Shown here in pieces: positions 16,089-25,347 of a stretch of 64,000 bases of DNA (positions within the stretch are counted from its first letter, which is position 1; each line of letters opens with the position of its first letter). Under the pieces are notes generated by a model. The model did not search any database, had not been told where the DNA came from, and was given only the letters and a program-made list of their open reading frames with translations. This DNA is from Dyadobacter pollutisoli (GTDB lineage: Bacteria > Bacteroidota > Bacteroidia > Cytophagales > Spirosomataceae): the NCBI RefSeq assembly GCF_026625565.1, contig NZ_CP112998.1, positions 4,900,501 through 4,964,500 on the forward strand, read 5' to 3'. The position numbers and the translations under genes were made by a program.

Positions 16089-17279
16089 TCATGCAGTCGC
16101 CTTGATTTTATTGTCTTTGAAAAATAATACAAAAAGAACCAGTACGACCGCTGCGATTCCCGCAGGGACCATCCAGATGCTCGTCCAGTTTTTCACATTG
16201 TCAACAGTATAAATATCAGCCACCACACCGGCCAACCACGATCCTATACCCATTCCGATACCATAAGTGGCAATTGAAATAAGCCCCTGTGCAGAAGATC
16301 TGTACTTCTCGCCAGCCTTGCTATCGGTATAAATCTGGCCTGTAACAAAGAAGAAATCATAGCAAACGCCATGCAGAACAATTGCAAGATACAGCAACCA
16401 TTCGCTGGAAGCGTCGCCGTAACCGAAGCCGATAAAACGTACGATCCATGCAATAAGACCCACTACCAGCATCCATTTCACACCAAAACGACTGAAAGCA
16501 AAGGGAATAAGAAGCATAAATACCACTTCGGATGCCTGACCAAGCGACATCTTGTTTTCCACATTGGTCATGCCCGAATCGGTCAGAGAAGGGTTCGCCA
16601 TCGCATAGTAGAATGACAAAGGAATGCAGATCAGCAGAGATGAAATAAAGAAAATTGCGAATGACCTGTCCTTAAACAATTTGAACGCATCCAGACCAAG
16701 AATGTCCGCAAAAGTGGTGTTAGAGCTAGGTTTCGGAGGCGTATTAGGCAAGAAGAAAGAATAAACACCCAGGAATGCAGCAGAAAACATGGAGATCTTA
16801 AAGATCATCACATTATCTCCGAAGCCATAATAACCAATGATGTTCGTCACCACGATCCAGGCCACCGTACCCATTACCCGGATAGCAGGAAAATCCTTTT
16901 CGGAATCCGTCACCTGCTGCATGGCGATGGATGTGGTAAGAGACATTGTCGGCGCGAATGTGATACAGTAAAGCAGGATCACCCAGAAGAATGTATCCGC
17001 ATCCTTAACCCCGGACAAAACGTACAATATGACCGCTCCCGCCAGGCTAAGCACACCCAGAACTTTCTGTGCTGCGAAGTAACGATCGGCGATCATACCC
17101 ACAAAGAATGGCGCAATGATCATTGCAATCGAGAATGCTGCATAAGCGTTTCCTACCTGCGTACCGGTGGCACCGAGCTCGGTGAACATGTATTTACTCA
17201 TTTGCCCATACCATGATCCCCACACAAAATAGAGGAGGAACATCATAGCCATCAACTGAAAACGCGTCGAATTTTTCAT
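16089..17279 (-). CDS. MFS nucleoside:H+ symporter (NupG family)
   Basis: A 396-residue inner-membrane transporter with about 12 hydrophobic segments, beginning MKNSTRFQLMAMMFLLYFVWGSW, the typical N-terminus of the nucleoside:proton symporter family (PF03825), including the Trp-rich first helix and MIADRYFAAQKVLG between helices 2 and 3. Bacteroidota genomes have several paralogues, some associated with sugar rather than nucleoside uptake, so substrate is uncertain. It follows mutS by 49 bases on the same strand. Confidence 0.82.
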   Translation of the reverse strand: MKNSTRFQLMAMMFLLYFVWGSWYGQMSKYMFTELGATGTQVGNAYAAFSIAMIIAPFFVGMIADRYFAAQKVLGVLSLAGAVILYVLSGVKDADTFFWVILLYCITFAPTMSLTTSIAMQQVTDSEKDFPAIRVMGTVAWIVVTNIIGYYGFGDNVMIFKISMFSAAFLGVYSFFLPNTPPKPSSNTTFADILGLDAFKLFKDRSFAIFFISSLLICIPLSFYYAMANPSLTDSGMTNVENKMSLGQASEVVFMLLIPFAFSRFGVKWMLVVGLIAWIVRFIGFGYGDASSEWLLYLAIVLHGVCYDFFFVTGQIYTDSKAGEKYRSSAQGLISIATYGIGMGIGSWLAGVVADIYTVDNVKNWTSIWMVPAGIAAVVLVLFVLFFKDNKIKATA

Positions 17280-17328
17280 AAAAGGTTATAGGAGATTGGA
17301 TTTAAAATTTAGTTGGATATTCATAGGA

Positions 17329-19992
17329 TTAGTTCTTCACAATTTTCTGAAACTCATTCAATTTCAACAAAGCTTCTATCGGCGAAAGCGTGTTCACGTC
17401 CACCAGCGTAAGTTTCTCTTTCAGCTCTTCCATACGAGGATCGGCAGGCTCGAAAATACTGAGCTGGAAGTTGTTCTTGGGAATTTCTTTCACGCGCTTC
17501 TTGTGCTCATGGGCAACATGGTCTTTTTCCAGATGCTGCATGATCTCGCTGGCCCGCAACACGATGGGTTGGGGCATTCCGGCGATTTGCGCCACATGAA
17601 TACCGAAACTGTGCGCACTGCCTCCCGGTTTTAGTTTTCGCAGGAAAATGACCCTGTTATCCACTTCCTTGACAGCCACATTGAAATTTTTGATTCTTGG
17701 AAAATCGTCTGCCAGCTGGTTCAGTTCGTGATAATGGGTTGCAAAAAGCGTTTTTGGTTTGTGGCCCGGCTGGCTGTGCAGGTACTCGGCAATGGCCCAG
17801 GCAATGGATACACCGTCATAGGTACTCGTACCACGCCCGATTTCGTCCATGAGTACCAGGCTGCGGTCGCTCAGGTTGTTCAAAATGCTGGCGGTTTCAG
17901 TCATTTCTACCATGAACGTACTTTCTCCACGGCTGAGGTTGTCGCTGGCCCCTACCCTTGTAAATATTTTATCAACAAGGCCAATAGAAGCCGATTTCGC
18001 AGGAACATAGCAGCCCATTTGCGCCATCAGTACGATCAGCGCAGTTTGCCTCAGCAATGCAGACTTACCTGCCATGTTAGGCCCTGTGATGATAATGATC
18101 TGCTGGGTTGCATCGTCCAGGTAAAGGTCATTGGGCACGTAGCTCTCGCCTAGCGGCAGCTGCTGCTCGATCACCGGATGTCGCCCATCCTTGATATCAA
18201 GCTCTTTGCCTTCGGTAATGACCGGTTTAATGTATTTATTTTTTCGCGCCGTGGTAGCAAATGAACTCAGTGCGTCCAATGTTGAAATGACCAGCGCATT
18301 TTGCTGAATTGTGCCGACATATTCCGCGGCAGTCATCATGATTTCGCTAAAAATCCGGAATTCGATCGTAGAAATCTTGTCTTCCGCATTCAATATTTTC
18401 TCCTCGTATTCTTTAAGCTCAGGCGTAATGTAGCGCTCGGCGTTCACCAGTGTCTGCTTTCTGATCCAGTCAGTCGGCACTTTATTTTGATGTGCATGCG
18501 TTACTTCCAGGTAGTACCCGAAGACTTTATTATAGGCAATTTTCAATGAACCGATACCGGTACGCTCGATTTCCCTGTTTTGAAGTTTCAAAAGAAAATC
18601 TTTTCCTTCATAAGAAATCGCATGCAGCTCATCGAGTTCTGCATTCACACCGCTCTTGATCATACGTCCCTGGTTAGAGAGTACAGGAGCGTCTTCACGG
18701 AGTTCAGTTTCTATTTTTTCAACCAGAAAATCACATGGATTAAGCTGGTCTGCATATTTTTTCAGGATAGCGAGCGCCGGGTTCAAGCCTTTTTTGGCGG
18801 ACTCTTTCTTTCCGGATTTCGTTTCTTCTTCCTCCAAAAGCTTTGATAACAGATCCTGGATGGGATCTATTTGTTTCAAAGATTTTTTAAGCTGTACCAG
18901 TTCACGAGGATTGATCCGTCTCACAGCAACTTTGGAAATAAGGCGTTCCAGATCTCCGATTTGCTTCAAATACTGAATAACCGAATCGTGCAGATCCTCA
19001 TTTTTCAGGAAATGCTCCACGGTATTGAGGCGTTCTTCAATCGGCAGCTTTTCTTTGAGGGGCAGTACCATCCATTTGCGCAAAAGCCTCGCGCCCATTG
19101 GTGTGACTGTTTGATCCAGAATCTGTATCAACGGCACGCCACCTTCCTGCTGCGGATACACCAGTTCCAGATTTCTTACAGTAAATCGGTCCAGCCAAAC
19201 GTATTTTTCTTCTTCCAGACGTGTAATACGACCGATATGCGCAATTTCCTTATGTTCTGTTTCGTGCAGATAGTGTAGGATCACGCCGGCAGCGATGATA
19301 CCCATCGGCAGTGCCTCTATTCCGTACCCTTTTAATGTAGTGGTTTGAAAATGAGTGGTAAGCCGCTCATAACCATAGTCATATCCAAAACACCAGTCTT
19401 CCAGCTGGTAAGTATGGTACTTCCCGCCAAAAAGCTGATTGAATTCCTGTCTGTGTTTTTTGCAAAATAAAACTTCCGCAGGACCGAATCCCTGCAGCAT
19501 TTTATCTACATACGCAGCATTACCCTGCGAAGTCATGAATTCACCCGTCGAAATATCCAGGAAAGCAATCCCGTATAAATCGTCCGGGCCAACATGAACT
19601 GCTGCCAGGTAATTGTTTTTACGGATATCCAGCACATTATCATTGTACGAAACGCCGGGCGTCACCAGCTCGGTCACTCCACGTTTGACAATGCCTTTTG
19701 CTGTGGCAGGATCTTCTAATTGGTCGCAAATCGCCACACGTTCACCAGCCCGGACCAGTTTGGGAAGATAGTTATCAAGAGAATGATGTGGAAAACCGGC
19801 CAGCTCCTCATGCGCACCGCCATTGTTCCGACGGGTGAGGACTATGCCTAAAATTTTGGAAGCCCTGATTGCGTCTTCTCCAAATGTCTCGTAGAAATCA
19901 CCCACCCTGAAAAGCAGCAATGCTCCCGGGTACTTAGCCTTAATCTCGTTGTATTGCTTGTTAAGTGGGGTTTCCTTATGTGCCTTTGCCAA
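17329..19992 (-). CDS. mutS: DNA mismatch repair protein MutS
   Basis: Recognises base mismatches and small loops and starts methyl-independent mismatch repair with MutL. At 887 residues it is full length: mismatch-recognition domain with the Phe-x-Glu motif in VGDFYETFGEDA, connector, core/lever and clamp domains, and ATPase domain with Walker A GPNMAGKSALL (about residue 635), Walker B LVLMDEIGRGTST and the signature region. The C-terminal helix-turn-helix is present. The start is ATG 19992; a CTTG-N19-TAATTTTG promoter lies just upstream. Confidence 0.97.
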   Translation of the reverse strand: MAKAHKETPLNKQYNEIKAKYPGALLLFRVGDFYETFGEDAIRASKILGIVLTRRNNGGAHEELAGFPHHSLDNYLPKLVRAGERVAICDQLEDPATAKGIVKRGVTELVTPGVSYNDNVLDIRKNNYLAAVHVGPDDLYGIAFLDISTGEFMTSQGNAAYVDKMLQGFGPAEVLFCKKHRQEFNQLFGGKYHTYQLEDWCFGYDYGYERLTTHFQTTTLKGYGIEALPMGIIAAGVILHYLHETEHKEIAHIGRITRLEEEKYVWLDRFTVRNLELVYPQQEGGVPLIQILDQTVTPMGARLLRKWMVLPLKEKLPIEERLNTVEHFLKNEDLHDSVIQYLKQIGDLERLISKVAVRRINPRELVQLKKSLKQIDPIQDLLSKLLEEEETKSGKKESAKKGLNPALAILKKYADQLNPCDFLVEKIETELREDAPVLSNQGRMIKSGVNAELDELHAISYEGKDFLLKLQNREIERTGIGSLKIAYNKVFGYYLEVTHAHQNKVPTDWIRKQTLVNAERYITPELKEYEEKILNAEDKISTIEFRIFSEIMMTAAEYVGTIQQNALVISTLDALSSFATTARKNKYIKPVITEGKELDIKDGRHPVIEQQLPLGESYVPNDLYLDDATQQIIIITGPNMAGKSALLRQTALIVLMAQMGCYVPAKSASIGLVDKIFTRVGASDNLSRGESTFMVEMTETASILNNLSDRSLVLMDEIGRGTSTYDGVSIAWAIAEYLHSQPGHKPKTLFATHYHELNQLADDFPRIKNFNVAVKEVDNRVIFLRKLKPGGSAHSFGIHVAQIAGMPQPIVLRASEIMQHLEKDHVAHEHKKRVKEIPKNNFQLSIFEPADPRMEELKEKLTLVDVNTLSPIEALLKLNEFQKIVKN

Positions 19993-20024
19993 TTATTAGC
20001 CTAATTTTAAGAACAGGTTATGTA

Positions 20025-20055
20025 CAAAATTAACCCTTCTCTCCGGTTTGGCAAG
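20025..20055 (-). promoter_or_regulatory. Promoter of mutS
   Basis: On the minus strand CTTG (20055-20052), 19 bases, then TAATTTTG (20032-20025) fit the Bacteroidota -33/-7 pattern with one mismatch. Transcription would begin near 20018, about 26 bases before the mutS ATG. Confidence 0.6.
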
Positions 20056-20077
20056 ACCGCGGTGCTCTTTTGTGGGA

Positions 20078-20674
20078 TCAATCGTAAAAGCGCCTTGCTT
20101 CTTTGGCTGTAACTTCCCATACGTCCCCTGGATTAGGGAAATTTCCACTTTTGTCGGCCAAAGAAATTTTCCCGATCGACCAGCGGGCAAGTCTCAGTGT
20201 GGGGAAACCGACAGCAGCCGTCATTCGCCTTACCTGGCGGTTTTTGCCTTCATGCAGGGTAAGCGATACCCAGGATGTAGGTATATTTTTTCGGAAACGA
20301 ATGGGCGGGTCTCTGTCCGGAAGCACAGGTTCTGCAATGGACATTACTTTGGCCGGGAGAGTCTGGTATTGCTTGCCATTAATGGATATTGCCACGCCCG
20401 AGCTCAGGGACTCGCATGCTTCTGAGGTAACATTTCCTTCTACCTGGACGTAATATGTTCTGGTATGTCGGTTTCTCGGTTCGAGCAATTTTGTTTTTAG
20501 AAAATTGTCATTGGTTAAAAGCAGCAAACCTTCGCTGTCCGCGTCCAGGCGGCCAACGGGATAAATGTCTTTGGGAAAATCAAAATCCAGGTCTGCCAGC
20601 GTAGCATGATCGCCTTCACGACTAAACTGCGAAAGCATGCCAAAAGGCTTATAAATGAGAAAGTAACGAAACAA
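20078..20674 (-). CDS. rluE: 23S rRNA pseudouridine synthase RluE-like
   Basis: Converts a uridine of 23S rRNA to pseudouridine (U2457 in E. coli for RluE). The 198-residue protein has the RsuA/RluB/E/F catalytic motif GRLDADSEGLLLLTND with its catalytic Asp, the RluE-like DPPIRFRKNIPTSW segment, and GKNRQVRRMTAAVGFPTLRL. It lacks an N-terminal S4 domain, as RluE does. It ends 85 bases before mutS and follows the Uma2 gene by 36 bases. Confidence 0.92.
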   Translation of the reverse strand: MFRYFLIYKPFGMLSQFSREGDHATLADLDFDFPKDIYPVGRLDADSEGLLLLTNDNFLKTKLLEPRNRHTRTYYVQVEGNVTSEACESLSSGVAISINGKQYQTLPAKVMSIAEPVLPDRDPPIRFRKNIPTSWVSLTLHEGKNRQVRRMTAAVGFPTLRLARWSIGKISLADKSGNFPNPGDVWEVTAKEARRFYD

Positions 20675-20710
20675 TGGAAAAGATTTATTAGGAAGCGAAA
20701 GAATGAGAAA

Positions 20711-21295
20711 TCATTTGATCACCGCTCCAAGATTCAATGTAAAACCAGGAAGTACGCTCTCTCCTGAAAGCATTACCTGTAGAGATTCATGTATAACAAC
20801 TGACTTATCAGCGTTGTAAACATATACTTTGCTTTCAAATCTGTCGATCAGCCATCCTAGTTGACTACCATTTGCAATGTATTCCAACATTTTGTCCAGC
20901 AGATATTTCAGACCATCTGATTTAGAACGAATTTCGATTACAAAATCGGGACAGATCGGTGCAAATCCTTCTTTCTGATCTTGGGAAAGCATATCCCAGC
21001 GTTCCTGTCTGACCCAGGACACATCCGGAGAACGAACCGCTCCATTAGGTAATGTAAAGCCAGTAGAAGAGTCGAAAACTTCGCCGAGGCCGTTTTCTTT
21101 ATTCCAAATTCCGACTTCCATCGAAACTTTCAAATTAAAATTTCCCGTAAAAGATCCTGTTGGAGACATAAGTATAATATTTCCTTGCGAGTCCCTTTCG
21201 AACTCTAGTGTGTCGTTCATTTGGCAAAACTGAAAGAATTCCTCCTCACTCATCAGGTCGCCCATCTTCAAAGTTACCGGCATTGGCATATCCAT
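20711..21295 (-). CDS. Uma2-family (DUF820) PD-(D/E)XK nuclease-like protein
   Basis: A 194-residue member of the Uma2/DUF820 family, which has a restriction-endonuclease-like fold. Visible features: FERDSQGNIILMSPTGS, the SPDVSWV aspartate, and PDFVIEIRSKSDGLKYLLDK, where the acidic and basic residues of the active site are expected, then a YIANGSQLGWLID segment. The biological role of the family is unknown. It sits in a minus-strand run between xth and rluE with 40-base gaps. Start is ATG 21295. Confidence 0.9.
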   Translation of the reverse strand: MDMPMPVTLKMGDLMSEEEFFQFCQMNDTLEFERDSQGNIILMSPTGSFTGNFNLKVSMEVGIWNKENGLGEVFDSSTGFTLPNGAVRSPDVSWVRQERWDMLSQDQKEGFAPICPDFVIEIRSKSDGLKYLLDKMLEYIANGSQLGWLIDRFESKVYVYNADKSVVIHESLQVMLSGESVLPGFTLNLGAVIK

Positions 21296-21338
21296 AACTA
21301 CGCGTTTTTGATCCTTGCTTTTATCAAAAATACAAAAT

Positions 21339-22103
21339 TTACTCTATTTCCAGCCATACCGGACAGTGGTCCGAATGCACGGCATCATTGTATTGCCTGC
21401 TGGCCACGATACGGTCTTTAATTGTATTGGACACAGAAATGTAATCGATCCGCCAGCCTTTATTATTAGCCCGCGCCCCAGCCCGGTACGTCCACCACGA
21501 ATACTCGCGCAGATCAGGGTTTTTATATCGGAAAGCATCAGTATAACCATTCTCAAACCATTTCGACATCCACGCCCTTTCCTCAGGTAAAAAACCCGAT
21601 GACTTCTTGTTGCGTACCGGATCATGAATGTCAATTTCAGTGTGGGCAATGTTGTAGTCACCGCAAATGATCAGGTTCGGTCGCTCTTTGCGGAGCTCGT
21701 CTACCCAATCATAAAAGTCGGCCAGGAAAGTCATTTTTACAGACTGGCGGATCTCTCCGCTGGTACCGGACGGGAAATAGCAATTCAGTAAGGTAATGTC
21801 GCCAAAATCCGCTCTCAGGACTCTGCCTTCCGTATCATATGCCGGAATAGAGCAACCCGCAATCACCTGATCAGGCTTAATCTTCGAAAAAATGGCGACA
21901 CCGCTGTACCCCTTTTTGACAGCCGCGTGCCAGCCGATGAGTTCATAACCCAATGCTTCGAAGCCGGAAAGATCGACTACGTCGGGTGTGGCCTTTACTT
22001 CCTGAAAACACAGAATGTCGACAGACTTTGAGCTGAGCCATTCCAATAATCCGTTTTTTAATGCTGCCCGGATTCCGTTCAGATTGTAAGTGAGTATTTG
22101 CAT
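21339..22103 (-). CDS. xth: Exodeoxyribonuclease III / AP endonuclease
   Basis: Cleaves DNA 5' to abasic sites and trims 3' ends in base excision repair. The 254-residue protein shows all exonuclease III motifs in order: LTYNLNGIRAALKNG, CFQEVKA (metal-binding Glu), GDYNIAHTEIDIHDP (catalytic Asp/Asn), WWTYR, RIDYISVS, and HSDHCPVWLEIE with the catalytic His. I use ATG 22103; the in-frame extension to 22169 overlaps the upstream gene and lies outside the conserved fold. Confidence 0.95.
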   Translation of the reverse strand: MQILTYNLNGIRAALKNGLLEWLSSKSVDILCFQEVKATPDVVDLSGFEALGYELIGWHAAVKKGYSGVAIFSKIKPDQVIAGCSIPAYDTEGRVLRADFGDITLLNCYFPSGTSGEIRQSVKMTFLADFYDWVDELRKERPNLIICGDYNIAHTEIDIHDPVRNKKSSGFLPEERAWMSKWFENGYTDAFRYKNPDLREYSWWTYRAGARANNKGWRIDYISVSNTIKDRIVASRQYNDAVHSDHCPVWLEIE

Positions 22104-22126
22104 AAATGATGACGGTAGGGTTTCTC

Positions 22127-23959
22127 CTAGTAAAATAAAACCTGCTTGCCGGTGGATAATGACTGCCATTTTCCTGGCTGCTGTGGATCGGGCGACATGA
22201 TCCAGGCGTCATATTTACCGGCGGGCAACTTTGTTTTATAAAGCGAGTACTGATAATTGTTACTATAATAAGTGGCTGTCTTCAAAAAATTCTGGGGCGA
22301 GTTTGCTACCGGCACAGCTGGCAGTACAATCGTATATTGTTTCGAAGCCAGCACAAAATAAGAAGGCTCAAAATTCTCGTCCTCGGGAGTTACTTGAAAT
22401 TTGAAGTACTTGGCTGGAAGATTGTTTTCTCCATTGCGATACTGAAATTTTGCATCAAATTCACCCTTAAATGGTTCGCCCGGTTTACCCGTTTCCGCAA
22501 TCAGCTTTTGGTGATCAGGGATTGAATAATTCTGATAAAAATCACTCAGCCCGGTCCGTTCCAGGTTTTTGATCAGGTCACGCATTCGGGTCGGGTGGTT
22601 CCAAAACGGGATGTCGCTAAATTTTTCTCCTACTGTTAAGAAGGTCTTGTAGTTGTTCCAATAATAACTGTCTATTGCGAGCTCGTCGTGTAGTTTCCTG
22701 ATTTGAAAAATAGATAAATAATAGCTGACAAAATTCAGGCTCAGAAAAGCAAGCATGCCGATACCCGCAACAATTCTTTTCAAACTCTTAAAATCTTTCA
22801 CCAAGATGACCAAACAAACATAGGTAGTCGCCAATAACGCGACTCCGAATGTCATGTAACGTCTGGAAAACACATTTCCTCCGTACATCAGGTAGTTGTT
22901 GATCGGCCTGCTGATCACGAACATAGCTCCCGTTCCCATCGCAAACATCAATGCACCCCACAAGAACCAGTCGCTCCATACCAGTTTCTTTTTGACCAAA
23001 ATCCTGAATACCCAGCCGGCAAAAAGCAACCCCATTCCCGCGCCGAGTATCACACACCAGATCAGGTCGCGGTAAAAGCTTGAAACGAGTGGATGCCTGA
23101 CGTCGAGATACAGTGCATTCCCCCAAAAACCGAAAACAGATATCAGATTAAAAATAGGATGTACCCACACTTTTTCACCGGGTGAGGACACAAACTCATA
23201 GTCGAAAAGAAAGTAAAAAAGAATGATAGCCACCATGGCGATCACCCACCAAAGCAGCAGCCTGAACCGTTTTTGGAACAATAATATGACCACTCCAATA
23301 ATGAGGGTAAGTAAGCCGCTACCGCTCGTAAATGTGGTAAACAAAGCCGCAATCAGCCCCAAGTACCAGCCTTTCTGGTCTCCTCTACCCAGTCCGTACG
23401 CCGATAAAAAGGCAAAGAATATCAGTGGTGTATTTTGCAAAGCCGCTATTCCCCAATACGCATTTTCGAAGTAAATGAGGTTGAACAGCATGTAGGGTAC
23501 CGGGATAAAATAGTACCACGAAATGTTCTCTTTTTTGAACGAAAGAAACAGTAGGTATAGAATTCCTAAGAGAAACAGGTTACCCAGGAAAATCTGGACT
23601 TTAATGTTCACTGTTCCTGTGAAGAATATCATCAGCAACATTACGATCCTTTCGAAAGCAAATCGGTGCTGATTAACCTGTTCAAAAAGACTCTTGACCA
23701 CGCTCAGAAAGTCGGGAGCGTGCTGCAAGTCGTAAATGGTTTCAAGGAGATTGAAGTCGTCGGTAAGCGGAATATTGAGTACGTAAGCGTCAAGAAGCAG
23801 ATAAAAATAGACTATCGGAACGATGATCAGCGCAAGTCCCGACCACTTCCTGACTACCTCCAAATTTTTGAAGAAAAAAGTGGCGCCAAAAAGCAGAAGC
23901 AGGACGACTACCAGCCCGAAATATTCAAGTAAATGAGGGTTTTCTAAAAATATCTTCAA
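22127..23959 (-). CDS. Polytopic membrane protein, GT-C-like
   Basis: A 610-residue protein with about 11 hydrophobic segments in the first 420 residues and a soluble C-terminal part of roughly 190 residues. The first long extracytoplasmic loop contains NIPLTDDFNLLETI: an acidic pair in this position is typical of GT-C glycosyltransferases that use lipid-linked sugar donors. Later loops contain FENAYWGIAALQNTP and NVFSRRYMTFG, also seen in bacterial GT-C-like proteins. No sugar-polymer genes are adjacent, so donor and acceptor are unknown. It ends 23 bases before xth. The family name is inferred from topology and the DD motif only. Confidence 0.6.
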   Translation of the reverse strand: MKIFLENPHLLEYFGLVVVLLLLFGATFFFKNLEVVRKWSGLALIIVPIVYFYLLLDAYVLNIPLTDDFNLLETIYDLQHAPDFLSVVKSLFEQVNQHRFAFERIVMLLMIFFTGTVNIKVQIFLGNLFLLGILYLLFLSFKKENISWYYFIPVPYMLFNLIYFENAYWGIAALQNTPLIFFAFLSAYGLGRGDQKGWYLGLIAALFTTFTSGSGLLTLIIGVVILLFQKRFRLLLWWVIAMVAIILFYFLFDYEFVSSPGEKVWVHPIFNLISVFGFWGNALYLDVRHPLVSSFYRDLIWCVILGAGMGLLFAGWVFRILVKKKLVWSDWFLWGALMFAMGTGAMFVISRPINNYLMYGGNVFSRRYMTFGVALLATTYVCLVILVKDFKSLKRIVAGIGMLAFLSLNFVSYYLSIFQIRKLHDELAIDSYYWNNYKTFLTVGEKFSDIPFWNHPTRMRDLIKNLERTGLSDFYQNYSIPDHQKLIAETGKPGEPFKGEFDAKFQYRNGENNLPAKYFKFQVTPEDENFEPSYFVLASKQYTIVLPAVPVANSPQNFLKTATYYSNNYQYSLYKTKLPAGKYDAWIMSPDPQQPGKWQSLSTGKQVLFY

Positions 23960-24017
23960 AATAGCGCGTTGTACTTGTTATCAATGTAGGGGTGTCGGGA
24001 GCTCAACGTGAGCCCGG

Positions 24018-24650
24018 TCAGCGTGACCCGGAAATCATTTGGCTTGTTATTTCTTTTTCGAATGTAATGTAGCCAGGGTAGTTAATTTGCTTTCCGGCCA
24101 CGTCGAGCGTTGGTCTGACTTTAACTGTAAATTTCGTTGGCTTTGCATCTGACCGGCCTGTTAACGACAAAATCATATTCACAAACTGATCGCGCGTGTT
24201 GTTGTCGTTGAGCAGCTGGTATGCATTTGCTTTCAGTCTTACCGGCACGCGTGTACTTCCGGTTCCGGGTAAAACTTCGATCAACTGGCTCAGATATCCA
24301 TTAAAAATTTCACTGTCCGAGAGTAACACTTTATATTCCAACTGGTTGATAGCCGCGCGTTTTTTGGTCGGGTTGGTAATGTCGACATTTACTCGCAAAT
24401 CGAGCGGTACATTTTTCCGCAAAAGCCCCATCGCCAATCCCGGGTACCTGGCTAAATCGAGGTCGCCGAAACCTCTGATATTTTTGAATTCTCTTACGTC
24501 AATTCCGGCGAGGTAAACGCTGTCGACGGAAGCAATATCATATTTGCAATCTCCGAAAGTTTTAGCTTCCGAAACCTGGCGGCCTACTCCACAGCCTGCT
24601 AAAACGCCCATTACCAGGAAGATTGCAACAAAACAAATGTTCTTTTTCAT
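24018..24650 (-). CDS. LEA/WHy-type lipoprotein
   Basis: A 210-residue probable lipoprotein: N-terminal MKKNICFVAIFLVMGVLAGC with lipobox LAGC. The mature part has the pattern of LEA14/WHy domains, an immunoglobulin-like fold: VNVDITNPTKKRAAINQLEYKVLL, where 'NPT' and the following beta-strand are typical. Function unknown; WHy proteins are linked to stress protection. Start at 24650, not 24671, puts the basic residues and hydrophobic core in signal-peptide order. Divergent from the DUF4494 gene. Confidence 0.72.
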   Translation of the reverse strand: MKKNICFVAIFLVMGVLAGCGVGRQVSEAKTFGDCKYDIASVDSVYLAGIDVREFKNIRGFGDLDLARYPGLAMGLLRKNVPLDLRVNVDITNPTKKRAAINQLEYKVLLSDSEIFNGYLSQLIEVLPGTGSTRVPVRLKANAYQLLNDNNTRDQFVNMILSLTGRSDAKPTKFTVKVRPTLDVAGKQINYPGYITFEKEITSQMISGSR

Positions 24651-24734
24651 TCTAAAATGTATTTTTCGCAAGTTAAACAGTAGGTATCAGAACGCATACA
24701 CGGATCGGGGATTATTACTTTAAGGTTTTATTTT

Positions 24735-24766
24735 TTTGCAAGCATTCACCCAAGCTTCTACATTTG
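24735..24766 (+). promoter_or_regulatory. Bacteroidota promoter of the DUF4494 gene
   Basis: TTTG (24735-24738), 20 bases, TACATTTG (24759-24766): the same box and spacing as at 5032-5063. It puts transcription start near 24773 and so excludes the in-frame start at 24736. Confidence 0.75.
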
Positions 24767-24795
24767 CAGACTTTATTAAACAACCAATAAAAATT

Positions 24796-25302
24796 ATGGC
24801 GAGCTGGTATTTAGGAAAAATTCGGTATCAAAAGGAGGATGAAGCAGGAAGCCTGAAAACAATCAATGAAGTGTATCTCGTGGACGCAGTTTCATACACT
24901 GAATCCGAGGCAAGATTATACAAACAGATCGTGACCGGCGCCAGCGATTTCAGCGTGAGCAGTATCACAAAGTTTCGCCTGGCGGACCTGTTCGCGTATG
25001 AAGAGGGAGAGCAATGGTTTAAAGCGAAGGTGATCTATTTTTCAGTAGACGAAAAAAGTGGAAAAGAGAAGAAGATCGTGAATTACATGCTGGTAAATGC
25101 CGAGGGTATCCAACAGGCGCTGGACCGGATCAATGAGAGCATGCGCAATTTCCTGATCCCTTACGAAACCACTGATATTACACTTACACCTATCCTGGAT
25201 GTGTTCCCATATACAGCCGAGGAGGAAGAACCAGCCATACCGGCAAACATGCGACCATTGTCGGAAGTAATGACCGAACGTTCAGAAGCTGAAAGTGCTT
25301 AA
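24796..25302 (+). CDS. DUF4494 domain protein
   Basis: A 168-residue cytoplasmic protein that fills one DUF4494 domain, a family largely confined to Bacteroidota, with no known function. It begins MASWYLGKIRYQKEDEAGSLKTINEVYLVDAVSYTESEARLY, the recognisable family start, and shows an alternating beta-strand core (FKAKVIYFSVDEKSG) and an acidic C-terminal tail. The promoter fixes the start at 24796. It is monocistronic, with a terminator directly after it. Confidence 0.88.
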   Translation: MASWYLGKIRYQKEDEAGSLKTINEVYLVDAVSYTESEARLYKQIVTGASDFSVSSITKFRLADLFAYEEGEQWFKAKVIYFSVDEKSGKEKKIVNYMLVNAEGIQQALDRINESMRNFLIPYETTDITLTPILDVFPYTAEEEEPAIPANMRPLSEVMTERSEAESA

Positions 25303-25306
25303 ATGA

Positions 25307-25346
25307 AACATAGGGCAGCATCATTTTAATGCTGCTCCATGTTTTT
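25307..25346. terminator. Bidirectional terminator
   Basis: A 15-position stem with two non-matching positions (25307-25321 with 25329-25343) followed by T residues, between convergent genes. Confidence 0.75.
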
Positions 25347-25347
25347 A

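Noticed and set aside
20711..21295. Uma2 gene as part of a toxin-antitoxin or restriction module
   Set aside because: No methyltransferase, antitoxin or specificity gene is adjacent; neighbours are xth and rluE.
22127..22169. xth start upstream at 22169
   Set aside because: It would overlap the membrane protein gene and add residues outside the exonuclease III fold; ATG 22103 starts the conserved region.
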